NCBI GenBank assembly: GCA_017449065.1
Contig: JAFSKF010000018.1
Location: forward strand, 16,511 to 80,510
Source of the DNA: Bacteroidales bacterium
GTDB lineage: Bacteria; Bacteroidota; Bacteroidia; Bacteroidales; UBA3663
DNA: 64,000 nt
Reading direction: 5' to 3'
The position numbers were made by a program, and so were the translations under genes. Position 1 is the first letter of the stretch; each line of letters starts with the position of its first letter. The notes below the pieces were generated by a model that saw only the letters and a program-made list of their open reading frames with translations, had not been told where the DNA came from and made no database searches. Positions 27,948 to 36,063 of this stretch are shown in pieces.

Positions 27948-30783
27948 CCCCTTTCTTTTTAATATACTCGTTGGGAGTGATTCCAGTCACTTTCTTGAAG
28001 GAACGGAAGAACGAAGCTCGGGAACTGAAACCGCACATCTCGGCAAGGGCTGGCAACGTGTATTTTGAGAGATCTACCGTCGATACGATTCTTTTAAATT
28101 CCGCAATCCGATAGTCGTTGACGAAATCGTAATAATTCACCTGCAGACACTGGTTGAACAGGTAGCTCAGCAGATAGGGTGAGGTTCCGATTCTGTCAGC
28201 GACATCGGCAATCTTCAAGTCTCGACGAAGGTACAAGCGTTCCTTCTCCATAACTCGCTTCAATTCACCGACCAGTCGGTCGCGTTCCTCTTTCGACAAG
28301 TTTATATTCTGATATTTATCCGAATCCGGCTGCATCAGAGGCTCTTCCTCTTCTTCCGCAATATTCTCTTCTTCCTCCGGCACCGAAGTGCTGATTTTCT
28401 GTACTTTTCCGATCCGTCCTGCATTTAACAAGAGTCTCAGCGCCCTGCGACGTCGGTACAAACCGATGCAAACCGCTACGGCAAAGATAATAGCGAGCAA
28501 TATAGCAGAACTTCTCAACACATTTCCGCCAGTAAGTGGCACGCGAACCACGAACTGATGCTCCACTTTCGGATCGGAGCAGTTTCTGACTTTGAAGGTA
28601 TGACTGCCCCAACTCAGATTGGCATAGCTGACTTCCGATTGTCCTTCGAGCGAGATCCATGCTGTGTCAACACCTGCCAGCTGATACTCATAGTTCATGG
28701 CTTCGGGAGCCGTAAAGGTATATTCCGTCAGCAGGAACGTAAGAGTTCCTCCCTGTTCAGCCAAATGATACTCCCCACGTTTGAACAAATCATCATAGGA
28801 AAGCGGTATCCTCTGATTGTTCACCTTGAGTCCTGATACACAATGCATCGAATCGGAAGCTAATTTGACAACACTTTCGTTGCTGTCTATAAACAATAAG
28901 CCGGAATTGTTTCCCATCCACAACCGGCCCGACTCGTCCACGACGGGTTTACAAAGGGTGAAAGTAGGATTCGTCAAACCGTTAGAGAAATTATACTCCC
29001 TCGAGTTACCTTCCCGATCCCGGCTGAATAACCCCTGTTGAGAGCCAAAATAAAGCCGGCCTTTGGCATCTTCGACAAGAAACCGTCCATCGCTGGCTCT
29101 CATCTTTTCGTTGAAGCCGACAAGATTGACCTTGTTCAGCAACAGATCATAACAGGACACTTGACCTTTATCGGGAATAAAATACAACCGGTGCTGTAGG
29201 TCTTCGTAAATGTAGCGAACTTTCTGTTTCTGAATAAAGCCGGCAGGAAAGGCATCTGTACGCAAGGTTCCGTTAAACTCATCGTACAGGCACATTCCAC
29301 TTTCCGTGCAAATCCATCCCCTTCCAGTCGAATCGAAAAAAATTTCGTAAACATTACCTTGAGGCAGCACTGAATTGGAACTAGTAAAACGCTGTTTCTC
29401 TACACCGTCCTTATACACATATACGCCTATTTCTGTAGCAAACCAAAGACAACTGTCCGGACCTTGCGTGATGCAGAATATCTCTTTAGATGCAAACGAA
29501 GGAAACTTCTGCAATTTGAAAGAGGAGGCATCGAACGCATACAAACCGCCTCCGTATGTACCTATATAATAAATGTCCTGTTGCCTGCAAATGCTGAATA
29601 CAATCTGACTATGCAAGTCGTTCGGTCCGAAAGAACAAGTTCTGCCGGTTGCTTCATCAACAAAGAACAAACCGCCTCGATAGCCGATCATTTTCTGCGG
29701 TCCGTGAATACTTAGGGCACGGACAGCCAGATTCTGGGTATCAAAATCATGGTATGAATAGGTCTGAACCACATCGCTTTGAAACAGCGAATAATCGACA
29801 CCATGTTCGTAAAAACCGAACCACAACTGGTTATTGTTTCCGCACAAAACGGCATAAACCGAATTACTGCTGATGCCTATCCCCTGCTCTTTCCGGTGAG
29901 AATAATGACTAACAATTTGTCCCGTTTGAGGCTCGATGGCAAACACGCCGTTTCCGTCCGTACCAACATATAAAAGCCCGTCCTCGCTTACCGACAGATC
30001 GCTAATCATGGGGCAATTCAAATCGGGTCCCGACTCGAAAACACCTTTTTTCAAACTAAAACGGAAAAGGCCATGATCGGCAGAACCCATATAAATCCAT
30101 TCTCCGACGTGAGCAATACGGTTGAAAGCCTGCTGCGGATTGGTTGGGAGCACAAACCGCTGCCAACGGTCGGACTTTGTCTGGTAACACAGCAATCCGT
30201 GCTTCGACACCGCCCACAGTTCATCATTCGGAAGTATAGCAAGATCCTGTAGCGCATTCTCAGGTGCCAGTTCATTCACATGAACCAGCCGCTTTTCGAG
30301 GGTTTTGTTCCGGATATGGTAGATGAAAAGACCTTTTTCGGTAGCAATATACAGACTTTCATCGTTGCTCAACGCCAATGCATGCACAGCCTCCGGGAAC
30401 TTTCCCCTTTCCACTGGTTCCAATTCTGTTTTATCGTGAGGTAGCACATAAAGGCCATTACCGTTTCCGACCCACAGATTATGCTCTTTGTCGCTCAAAA
30501 TAGAAGTCACACGTGTGCGATTACTCTTTTCTTCCGGAATCGCATAATGCTGCAGATATACGCCATCGAAAGACTCCAGAGACGAACCCGTTCCGAACCA
30601 TACCGGGCCATTGGGTTCCTGATAGATCTCATTCACCAGCAAATCCCCCAGACCTTCGGACTTCGAGACATTCTGGAAAACCAAAGAACGGGCAAAGGAA
30701 CCTGTCCCCGCTCCCAGAAGCAGAAAGGACAAAAGGAGCATCCTTAAACATATATCTTTGAATATTGGTTGCATTTGTTTCAT
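27931..30783 (-). CDS. Membrane regulator: two-component propeller, Y_Y_Y, TM, AraC-type HTH; no kinase or receiver
   Basis: 950 aa. The start at 30783 is preferred because the upstream ATG at 30868-30870 falls inside the promoter. The signal/anchor is at about 4-30. Two seven-bladed propellers fill about 35-650 (repeats such as 'LYVGTDGNGVFAIEPQTG', 'LYFGSQQGLFSRDREG'). A Y_Y_Y domain is at about 690-750 and a TM at about 758-776. A Glu-rich linker ('EEEENIAEEEEE') follows, then an AraC HTH at about 850-945 ('LKIADVADRIGTSPYLLSYLF', 'TLPALAEMCGFSSRASFFRSFKKVTG'). Hybrid two-component regulators (HTCS) of PULs have kinase and receiver domains between TM and HTH; here they are absent. The sensor domain probably detects an oligosaccharide in the periplasm. 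Confidence 0.88.
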   Translation of the reverse strand: MKQMQPIFKDICLRMLLLSFLLLGAGTGSFARSLVFQNVSKSEGLGDLLVNEIYQEPNGPVWFGTGSSLESFDGVYLQHYAIPEEKSNRTRVTSILSDKEHNLWVGNGNGLYVLPHDKTELEPVERGKFPEAVHALALSNDESLYIATEKGLFIYHIRNKTLEKRLVHVNELAPENALQDLAILPNDELWAVSKHGLLCYQTKSDRWQRFVLPTNPQQAFNRIAHVGEWIYMGSADHGLFRFSLKKGVFESGPDLNCPMISDLSVSEDGLLYVGTDGNGVFAIEPQTGQIVSHYSHRKEQGIGISSNSVYAVLCGNNNQLWFGFYEHGVDYSLFQSDVVQTYSYHDFDTQNLAVRALSIHGPQKMIGYRGGLFFVDEATGRTCSFGPNDLHSQIVFSICRQQDIYYIGTYGGGLYAFDASSFKLQKFPSFASKEIFCITQGPDSCLWFATEIGVYVYKDGVEKQRFTSSNSVLPQGNVYEIFFDSTGRGWICTESGMCLYDEFNGTLRTDAFPAGFIQKQKVRYIYEDLQHRLYFIPDKGQVSCYDLLLNKVNLVGFNEKMRASDGRFLVEDAKGRLYFGSQQGLFSRDREGNSREYNFSNGLTNPTFTLCKPVVDESGRLWMGNNSGLLFIDSNESVVKLASDSMHCVSGLKVNNQRIPLSYDDLFKRGEYHLAEQGGTLTFLLTEYTFTAPEAMNYEYQLAGVDTAWISLEGQSEVSYANLSWGSHTFKVRNCSDPKVEHQFVVRVPLTGGNVLRSSAILLAIIFAVAVCIGLYRRRRALRLLLNAGRIGKVQKISTSVPEEEENIAEEEEEPLMQPDSDKYQNINLSKEERDRLVGELKRVMEKERLYLRRDLKIADVADRIGTSPYLLSYLFNQCLQVNYYDFVNDYRIAEFKRIVSTVDLSKYTLPALAEMCGFSSRASFFRSFKKVTGITPNEYIKKKGVTEEQ

Positions 30784-30867
30784 TCTTGTATAAGAAAGTT
30801 TCAGGTCAGAAGAAGTAGCATTACAAAATCTAAACGCATTTTTGCAATTTGATTGTGAATTGCGTGG

Positions 30868-30908
30868 CAAATTTAAGGCTTAAATTTAATATTGCCAAAA
30901 TTTTTGGC
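30868..30908 (-). promoter_or_regulatory. Promoter of the propeller/AraC regulator with overlapping palindrome
   Basis: On the minus strand TTTG (30896-30899) and TAAATTTG (30868-30875) are separated by 20 nt, fitting the Bacteroidetes consensus. A 7+7 bp palindrome (GCCAAAA-T-TTTTGGC, 30894-30908) covers the -33 element and may be an operator. The transcript would start near 30861, giving a leader of about 78 nt to the ATG at 30783. Confidence 0.65.
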
Positions 30909-30997
30909 GTTTTTTTGAGCATTTTTCTTCCTTTTTACTTCTAATTGGAGCAAGTTTTGAAGTTATCTGCTGATTTATCCCCCATTTTTCATTTTCT

Positions 30998-31236
30998 GAC
31001 TTGCGGAAGTTTCCGCCGACACAGCGGGAAGCATTTCCTGGCTTGCGGAAGTCCCGCCGACACAGCGGAAAGCATTTCCTGACTTGCGGAAGTCCCGCCG
31101 ACACAGCGGAAAGCATTTCCTGGCTTGCGGAAGTCCCGCCGACACAGCGGAAAGCATTTCCAGACTTGCGGAAGTCCCGCCGACACAGCGGGAAGTATTT
31201 CCTAACTTGCGGAGTTCCCGCCGATTCAGTCGGCAC
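30998..31236. repeat. 41-bp tandem repeat array, about 5.8 copies
   Basis: Units begin at 30998 (42 bp), 31040, 31081, 31122, 31163 and 31204 (partial). All share CTTGCGGAAGTCCCGCCGAC followed by ACAGCGGAAAGCATTTCCT with few substitutions. Each unit contains a short stem (TTCCGC/GCGGGA on the minus strand, 7-nt loop), and some unit differences keep it pairable by G-U. There are no unique spacers, so this is not CRISPR. It lies in the 632-bp divergent gap between the regulator at 30783 and the 5'-nucleotidase at 31416. Repeat-encoded open frames are considered non-coding. Confidence 0.9.
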
Positions 31237-31361
31237 AAACTCTGCTATATTTGTTTTTGAATATTTCCAACGGCTGGGTTCACCGTAAGGGAAACCATAG
31301 AAAATTCGACAGGAATAACATTTTTTTGCCTCCAGTTGTACCATCGTATTGAAAAATTCAT

Positions 31362-31369
31362 TATCTTTG
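31362..31369 (+). promoter_or_regulatory. -7 promoter element for the 5'-nucleotidase operon
   Basis: TATCTTTG followed by CA, a perfect TAnnTTTG -7 box, lies 46 bp upstream of the ATG at 31416. No exact TTTG is found at the ideal distance; GTTG at 31335-31338 is the nearest candidate. Confidence 0.6.
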
Positions 31370-31415
31370 CACCTTGTTATTTAAGAAAAGAAATAAAGTG
31401 TAAAAATTTAGGACA

Positions 31416-33005
31416 ATGAAAAAGTTATCGATATTCAGCCTGAAGAAGTCGTTATTCCTGACGGTGCTACTCTCGATCGTTTTTGTAGCATGCTCCGAGC
31501 AGGAAGCTCCGGAAATCCTTTTCATCCACACCAACGATACCCACAGCCAGATTGATTGCGGCTACAAGGACGGGCAACCGGTGGGTGGCGTCGTCGAACG
31601 TGCGTCCATTATCGAGAAGATGCGTAAGCAGGATCCGGATCTGGTTTATGTGGATGCCGGCGATATGATTCAGGGTTCCCCCTATTTCAACATCTGGAAA
31701 GGCATTCTGGAGATGCAACTCATGAATATGCAGGGCGTGCTGGCAAGCACCTTCGGCAACCATGAGTTCGACAACGGCATTCCTGCCATGTGCGATATGC
31801 TCGAATATGCCGACTTCCCGATCCTATCGTGCAACTACGACGTGACCGGCACTGGTTTGGAGAAATATGTCCGCCGATCGATGATTATCGAACGCAAGGG
31901 CGTACGTATCGGCATTACCGGTGTGACCGTCGATCCGAACAACCTCATCTTCGCCCGCAACTGGGAGGGCATCCGATTCACCGATCCTGTGATTGCACTC
32001 AACGAAGAAGCCCGGAAACTGCGCGAACAGAAGTGCGACCTGGTCGTAGTACTGTCGCACAACGGCTATTATGCAAAAAGCGACAGCACCGGAGACCGCC
32101 GCATTGCCATGAACACCCGCAACATCGATCTTATTATCGGCGGACACTCGCATACCAACGTGGAAAACGGTGCCGAAGTGCCGAACTTGGACGGCAAGCC
32201 GGTAATGATTACTCAGACTGCCGGCAAGGCCAACCCGATCGGCTGTGTGCGTGTGCAGATGAAAAAAGCACAAGGGAGCCCCTTCGGCAACAAATATGAA
32301 GTGGAGAAAATCACCGCCTCGAAGATCCACCCTGATTCGCTGAATCTGGACGGCTATGCACAGGCCGTAAGCGACTTCATCGCTCCTTATCGCGACAGCT
32401 TGGAAACCGAAATGAGCAAGGTGTTGGGATCTTGTGCGACCGATTTGGTCCGCTACCGTCCGCAAAGCCCGCTGGGCAACTTCGCCAGCGATATCCTGCG
32501 AAAGTTCGGTGAAAAGATCTACGGCCGCCCTATGGATGTCGGCATCATGAACGTCGGCGGTTTACGCAACGACTTGTATGCCGGAGAACTGAAATTAGGC
32601 GACATCTACCGGATCTTCCCGTTCGAGAATACCGTTGCCATCCTGGAACTGAAGGGCAAGGATCTGGAGGCCACCATCCAGCAGATGATGGCAGACAAAG
32701 GACTGGAAGCGCTCTCCGGCACCCAAATCACGCTGGAGCCGAACGAATCGGGCAAGGCCGTAGCCACGAAGATACTGGTGGGCGGCAAGCCGATTCAGCC
32801 GGAAAAGGTCTATTACATCACCACCATCGACTATCTGGCAGAAGGCAACGACGGACTGACCGCCCTGACCCGAGCCCAAAAGAATCTGAACACGGGTATT
32901 CTCTTGCGCGACATGATGATCGAATACGTTGAAGAACTGGCAGCCCAAGGCAAAGCCGTGGAAGGCTATTTAGACAACCGTGTCATCGTCAAGGCCGCAA
33001 AATAA
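31416..33005 (+). CDS. 5'-nucleotidase / UshA-type metallophosphatase lipoprotein
   Basis: 529 aa with a lipoprotein signal (Cys26, IVFVACSEQ). The calcineurin-like phosphoesterase domain is at about 33-270. Metal ligands are visible in 'HTNDTHSQ' (Asp41, His43), 'DAGD' (Asp80/Asp83), 'GNHEFD' (Asn115, His116), 'LSHNGYY' (His215) and 'GGHSHT' (His244/His246). The 5'-nucleotidase C-terminal domain (about 330-505) holds 'SPLGNFASDILRK', 'MNVGGLRNDLYAG' and 'YYITTIDYLAEGNDG'. Both halves sit in one polypeptide, whereas several relatives encode them as two genes. Expected to hydrolyse extracytoplasmic nucleotides for nucleoside/phosphate scavenging. It is followed after 25 bp by the GH3 fusion gene, so an operon is likely. 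Confidence 0.92.
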   Translation: MKKLSIFSLKKSLFLTVLLSIVFVACSEQEAPEILFIHTNDTHSQIDCGYKDGQPVGGVVERASIIEKMRKQDPDLVYVDAGDMIQGSPYFNIWKGILEMQLMNMQGVLASTFGNHEFDNGIPAMCDMLEYADFPILSCNYDVTGTGLEKYVRRSMIIERKGVRIGITGVTVDPNNLIFARNWEGIRFTDPVIALNEEARKLREQKCDLVVVLSHNGYYAKSDSTGDRRIAMNTRNIDLIIGGHSHTNVENGAEVPNLDGKPVMITQTAGKANPIGCVRVQMKKAQGSPFGNKYEVEKITASKIHPDSLNLDGYAQAVSDFIAPYRDSLETEMSKVLGSCATDLVRYRPQSPLGNFASDILRKFGEKIYGRPMDVGIMNVGGLRNDLYAGELKLGDIYRIFPFENTVAILELKGKDLEATIQQMMADKGLEALSGTQITLEPNESGKAVATKILVGGKPIQPEKVYYITTIDYLAEGNDGLTALTRAQKNLNTGILLRDMMIEYVEELAAQGKAVEGYLDNRVIVKAAK

Positions 33006-33030
33006 ACTCCCGCACCCGGTTAGTATCTGT

Positions 33031-35625
33031 ATGAAAAAATCCCGTAAAAGACTGTCCGTATTTCTCTATACATTATTTATAATGTGTAGCAGCGTGTCTG
33101 CCCAGCACCTGATGAACAGGATCGACACCCTGCAAATGCAACGCTGGACCGACAGCATCATGGCTACCCTGACCCCCGACGAACGTCTGGGACAACTGAT
33201 CATGCCCATTGTGGATAGCAAGGACGACGAGGCTCACCGCCAGATTGTCCGTCGCGACATCCAGCAATACCATGTAGGCGGTCTGCTGTTTTCGAAGGGA
33301 ACCTTCCAGACACAGGCAAAGATGACGCGATACGGACGCCAACTGTCGAAGAAAGCACCTCTCTGGATTGCCCTCGACGGGGAATGGGGATTAGGTATGC
33401 GCCTGACCGATGCCGTAAAATACCCGCGCAACGGAGCATTGGGAACCATTCGACCCGAAGTACGCGATTCCCTGATGTATGAATACGGCAAGGAAGTGGC
33501 TCGCCAATGCCGACTGATGGGTATCAACATCAATTTCTCTCCCGTACTCGACATCAACTCCAACCCAAACAACCCGGTGATCGGCAACCGCAGCTTCGGT
33601 TCTACCATCTGGGACGTGATTCCGCCGGCATTGAGTTATAGCCGCGGTTTGGAGGACGGCGGCGTGATGGCTGTCGGCAAACATTTTCCCGGACACGGAG
33701 ACACCGACACTGACAGCCACAAGACATTGCCTCTGCTGAAGCACGACCGGGAGCGTCTGCTTTCGTTCGAGTGCGAGCCATTCCGCTATTTCGTCAAAGC
33801 CGGTTTTGGAGGCGTAATGATCGCACATCTGGAAGTACCGGCACTGGAACCAGAGACCGGTCTGCCCTCTTCCCTCTCGAAGGCTGTGGTGACTGATTTA
33901 CTGAAACAGCAGTTCGGATTCCGCGGACTCGTCTTCACCGACGGCCTGGCTATGAAAGGCGTGAACAACGTGCCCGACTACAGCGTGAAAGCACTATTGG
34001 CCGGCGTGGATGTTCTGCTCGACCCGGTTCCGTTGCAGAGCCAGTGGACCTCATTGAAGAAAGCCGTAGCAGACGGCACGCTTCCCCAGTCGCTCATCGA
34101 CGAAAAGTGCCGGAAGGTGCTCGCCTGGAAATACCTGCTTTGCGTCAGCCAGGAAGATCAGACAGCAACGGACAGCCTGACGCAACGCATCAACACGCCT
34201 CAAGCCCTGGCTTTGCGTGACGAACTGAACGCGGAAGTAGATAAAGCCAAGCTCGACACCACGAAGCATATCGCTGTACCTCAACCTCAACTCTTGCAGG
34301 AAGCCGACCCGACCGAACAGGGCTTGCCTGCCGCCTTAGAGGCATTGGAAGCAGAGAACCGCAAACAGATCCTGAATCCGAAATTCCACCGCGTGGATAG
34401 CCTGGTGCAGGACGCGCTCGACAAGGACGCCTTTCCCGGCTGCCAGATTCTCGTAGCACACAAAGGAAAGATCATCTACAACCGCGCTTTCGGCTGGTTG
34501 GACTATGACCGCACAGAACCCAATTCGGTAGAAACGGTTTACGATCTGGCATCGGTATCGAAGATTGCCGGCACCCTTCCGGCGCTGATGCTTGCCTACG
34601 ATGAGTTCAATCTGAAGTTCTCCGACCCAATGAGCTGGCACGTTCCGCAGCTACGCAACACCAACAAAAAGGACATCACCCTCCGACAAGCGCTGTTGCA
34701 CGAAACGGATATGCGCGACGGCTATTCGTTCTATGCCATGACCTTCGATACGGCCTCGTTCAAGAAACGGTATTACAGCAGCATCCCGAAGGAGCCGTTC
34801 ACGGTACAGCAGGACAAGAAATGCTGGTTCGACGAGCATCTCTGCTTCGATACGGCATGGATCAGCAAGACGCAGGATGCAACCTATACGTTACCGGTGG
34901 CGAAAGACCTCTATATCAAGCCCGCCTTCCGCGACAGCATCCTGAAGAAAATCATCGATCTGCCTCTGTTGAAACCTCACAAATATCGCTACTCCGATCT
35001 GAATTTCATCCTCATCCGCGCTCTGATCGAACAAGTGGCGCAAAAGCCCATCGACCAATATCTTTACGAAAAAATGCCAGAGTTCTACGGTAACGACAAA
35101 CTCTGCTACCGGCCTTTGGAGCACGGCATTCCATTGTCGCGCATCGCTCCCACCGAAGACGACCAGGCTTTGCGGCATCAGGTGCTGCGTGGCTATGTGC
35201 ACGATGAGGCGGCAGCATGGAGCGGCGGCGTGGAAGGCAACGCGGGTCTGTTCGGCAGCGCTTCCGACCTGTTCCCGCTCTTCCAAATGATACTGGACAA
35301 AGGCACTTATCACGGCAAACGCTACATCAACGAGATTACCGTAGAACGCATGACCACCCAGAAATCGCATATCTCGCGCCGTGGACTCGGTTTTGATAAA
35401 CCCGAGCCCAACCGCAACAAAATCAGTCCGTGCTGCGAAGAATGTTCTCCGCAGACTTACGGGCACACCGGATATACCGGCACCTGTATCTGGGTTGATC
35501 CGAAAGAAGACCTGATTTTTATCTTCTTATGTAACCGCGTACATCCGCATCGGTGGAACACGACTTTGACCTCCGAAGGATACCGGACCCGAATCCATTC
35601 GATGATATACGAGGCAATCAAATGA
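33031..35625 (+). CDS. GH3 beta-N-acetylhexosaminidase-like / serine beta-lactamase-like fusion, exported
   Basis: 864 aa. The ATG at 33031 opens a signal peptide (residues 1-24); an earlier ATG at 32980 overlaps the upstream gene. The GH3 domain is at about 40-375, with the NagZ-type 'KHFPGHGDTDTDSH' (217-230; His222 general acid/base region) and 'FTDGLAMKG' (Asp304 nucleophile). The C-terminal serine-hydrolase (class C beta-lactamase/PBP-like) domain is at about 455-860. It has 'ASVSK' (Ser508-x-x-Lys511), 'YSDLN' near 655 and 'HTGYTG' near 810. This two-enzyme architecture recurs in Bacteroidetes and is thought to act in cell-wall turnover. There is no sign that it is a resistance beta-lactamase. 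Confidence 0.9.
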   Translation: MKKSRKRLSVFLYTLFIMCSSVSAQHLMNRIDTLQMQRWTDSIMATLTPDERLGQLIMPIVDSKDDEAHRQIVRRDIQQYHVGGLLFSKGTFQTQAKMTRYGRQLSKKAPLWIALDGEWGLGMRLTDAVKYPRNGALGTIRPEVRDSLMYEYGKEVARQCRLMGININFSPVLDINSNPNNPVIGNRSFGSTIWDVIPPALSYSRGLEDGGVMAVGKHFPGHGDTDTDSHKTLPLLKHDRERLLSFECEPFRYFVKAGFGGVMIAHLEVPALEPETGLPSSLSKAVVTDLLKQQFGFRGLVFTDGLAMKGVNNVPDYSVKALLAGVDVLLDPVPLQSQWTSLKKAVADGTLPQSLIDEKCRKVLAWKYLLCVSQEDQTATDSLTQRINTPQALALRDELNAEVDKAKLDTTKHIAVPQPQLLQEADPTEQGLPAALEALEAENRKQILNPKFHRVDSLVQDALDKDAFPGCQILVAHKGKIIYNRAFGWLDYDRTEPNSVETVYDLASVSKIAGTLPALMLAYDEFNLKFSDPMSWHVPQLRNTNKKDITLRQALLHETDMRDGYSFYAMTFDTASFKKRYYSSIPKEPFTVQQDKKCWFDEHLCFDTAWISKTQDATYTLPVAKDLYIKPAFRDSILKKIIDLPLLKPHKYRYSDLNFILIRALIEQVAQKPIDQYLYEKMPEFYGNDKLCYRPLEHGIPLSRIAPTEDDQALRHQVLRGYVHDEAAAWSGGVEGNAGLFGSASDLFPLFQMILDKGTYHGKRYINEITVERMTTQKSHISRRGLGFDKPEPNRNKISPCCEECSPQTYGHTGYTGTCIWVDPKEDLIFIFLCNRVHPHRWNTTLTSEGYRTRIHSMIYEAIK

Positions 35626-35635
35626 CAGAAAATGT

Positions 35636-35685
35636 AAAAAAGACCTATTTTAATGCAAAAAAGCAAAAAAGTAGGTCTTTTTTTT
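35636..35685 (+). terminator. Intrinsic terminator after the GH3 fusion gene
   Basis: Arms AGACCTA (35641-35647) and TAGGTCT (35672-35678) are extended by A/T pairs to a stem of about 16 bp with a loop of about 16 nt, followed by a run of T to 35685. It starts 10 bp after the stop codon. Its T-run overlaps the -33 box of the next promoter. Confidence 0.8.
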
Positions 35686-35714
35686 GTATATTATGAAAAT
35701 TTTCCGTAATTTTG
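35683..35714 (+). promoter_or_regulatory. Promoter of the oadGAB operon
   Basis: TTTG (35683-35686), 20-nt spacer, TAATTTTG (35707-35714): a consensus Bacteroidetes promoter. The ATG of oadG is at 35776, giving a leader of about 55 nt. Confidence 0.78.
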
Positions 35715-35775
35715 CAGGCAGAATTGTGTTATATGCAATTGTGTTATTGATTTTCTAACAAACTTAAAATAATTT

Positions 35776-36042
35776 ATGGAAGGATTAACTCCTATGCAAA
35801 CCGCCCTGTTGCTGATGGTTATCGGCATGGGTACGGTATTCATTATTCTTCTGTTGATCATCTACCTTTCGAAGGCGATGATTTCGGCCATCAACAAAGT
35901 GGCCCCTGAAGAAGCTCCTGTGACAAAGAAAACGGTTGCGTCTGCTCCGGCTCCAGTTCCTGCCAACGTGCAAGCTGCCATCAAGGCAGCTATTCAGCAA
36001 GTGGCTCCAGGTGCCGTGATTACCAAAATCACCAAGGATTAA
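35776..36042 (+). CDS. oadG: Oxaloacetate decarboxylase gamma chain (OadG family)
   Basis: 88 aa. A single N-terminal TM segment (about 10-32, 'LLLMVIGMGTVFIILLLIIY') is followed by a Pro/Ala-rich linker and a short C-terminal 'AIQQVAPGAVITKITKD'. This is the normal layout of OadG, which anchors the alpha subunit to the membrane beta subunit of the Na+-pumping decarboxylase. It is 21 bp upstream of oadA and co-transcribed with it. Confidence 0.9.
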   Translation: MEGLTPMQTALLLMVIGMGTVFIILLLIIYLSKAMISAINKVAPEEAPVTKKTVASAPAPVPANVQAAIKAAIQQVAPGAVITKITKD

Positions 36043-36063
36043 AAAGTATTTAAGATAATAGTT

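Noticed and set aside
30998..31236. CRISPR array
   Set aside because: The units are directly adjacent with no unique spacers, and no cas genes are present.
30886..31344. Open frames with Cys/Arg-rich repeats across the 41-bp array
   Set aside because: All minus-strand frames stay open through the repeats, the unit length is not a multiple of three, and no frame has a signal, a domain or a reasonable start. They are by-products of the array.
33031..35625. Beta-lactam resistance gene
   Set aside because: The serine-hydrolase domain is fused to a GH3 enzyme; this architecture is a cell-wall or glycan enzyme in Bacteroidetes, not a resistance determinant.
35641..35678. Riboswitch upstream of oadG
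   Set aside because: The structure is explained as the terminator of the upstream gene; the true oadG leader is only about 55 nt and shows no known aptamer.
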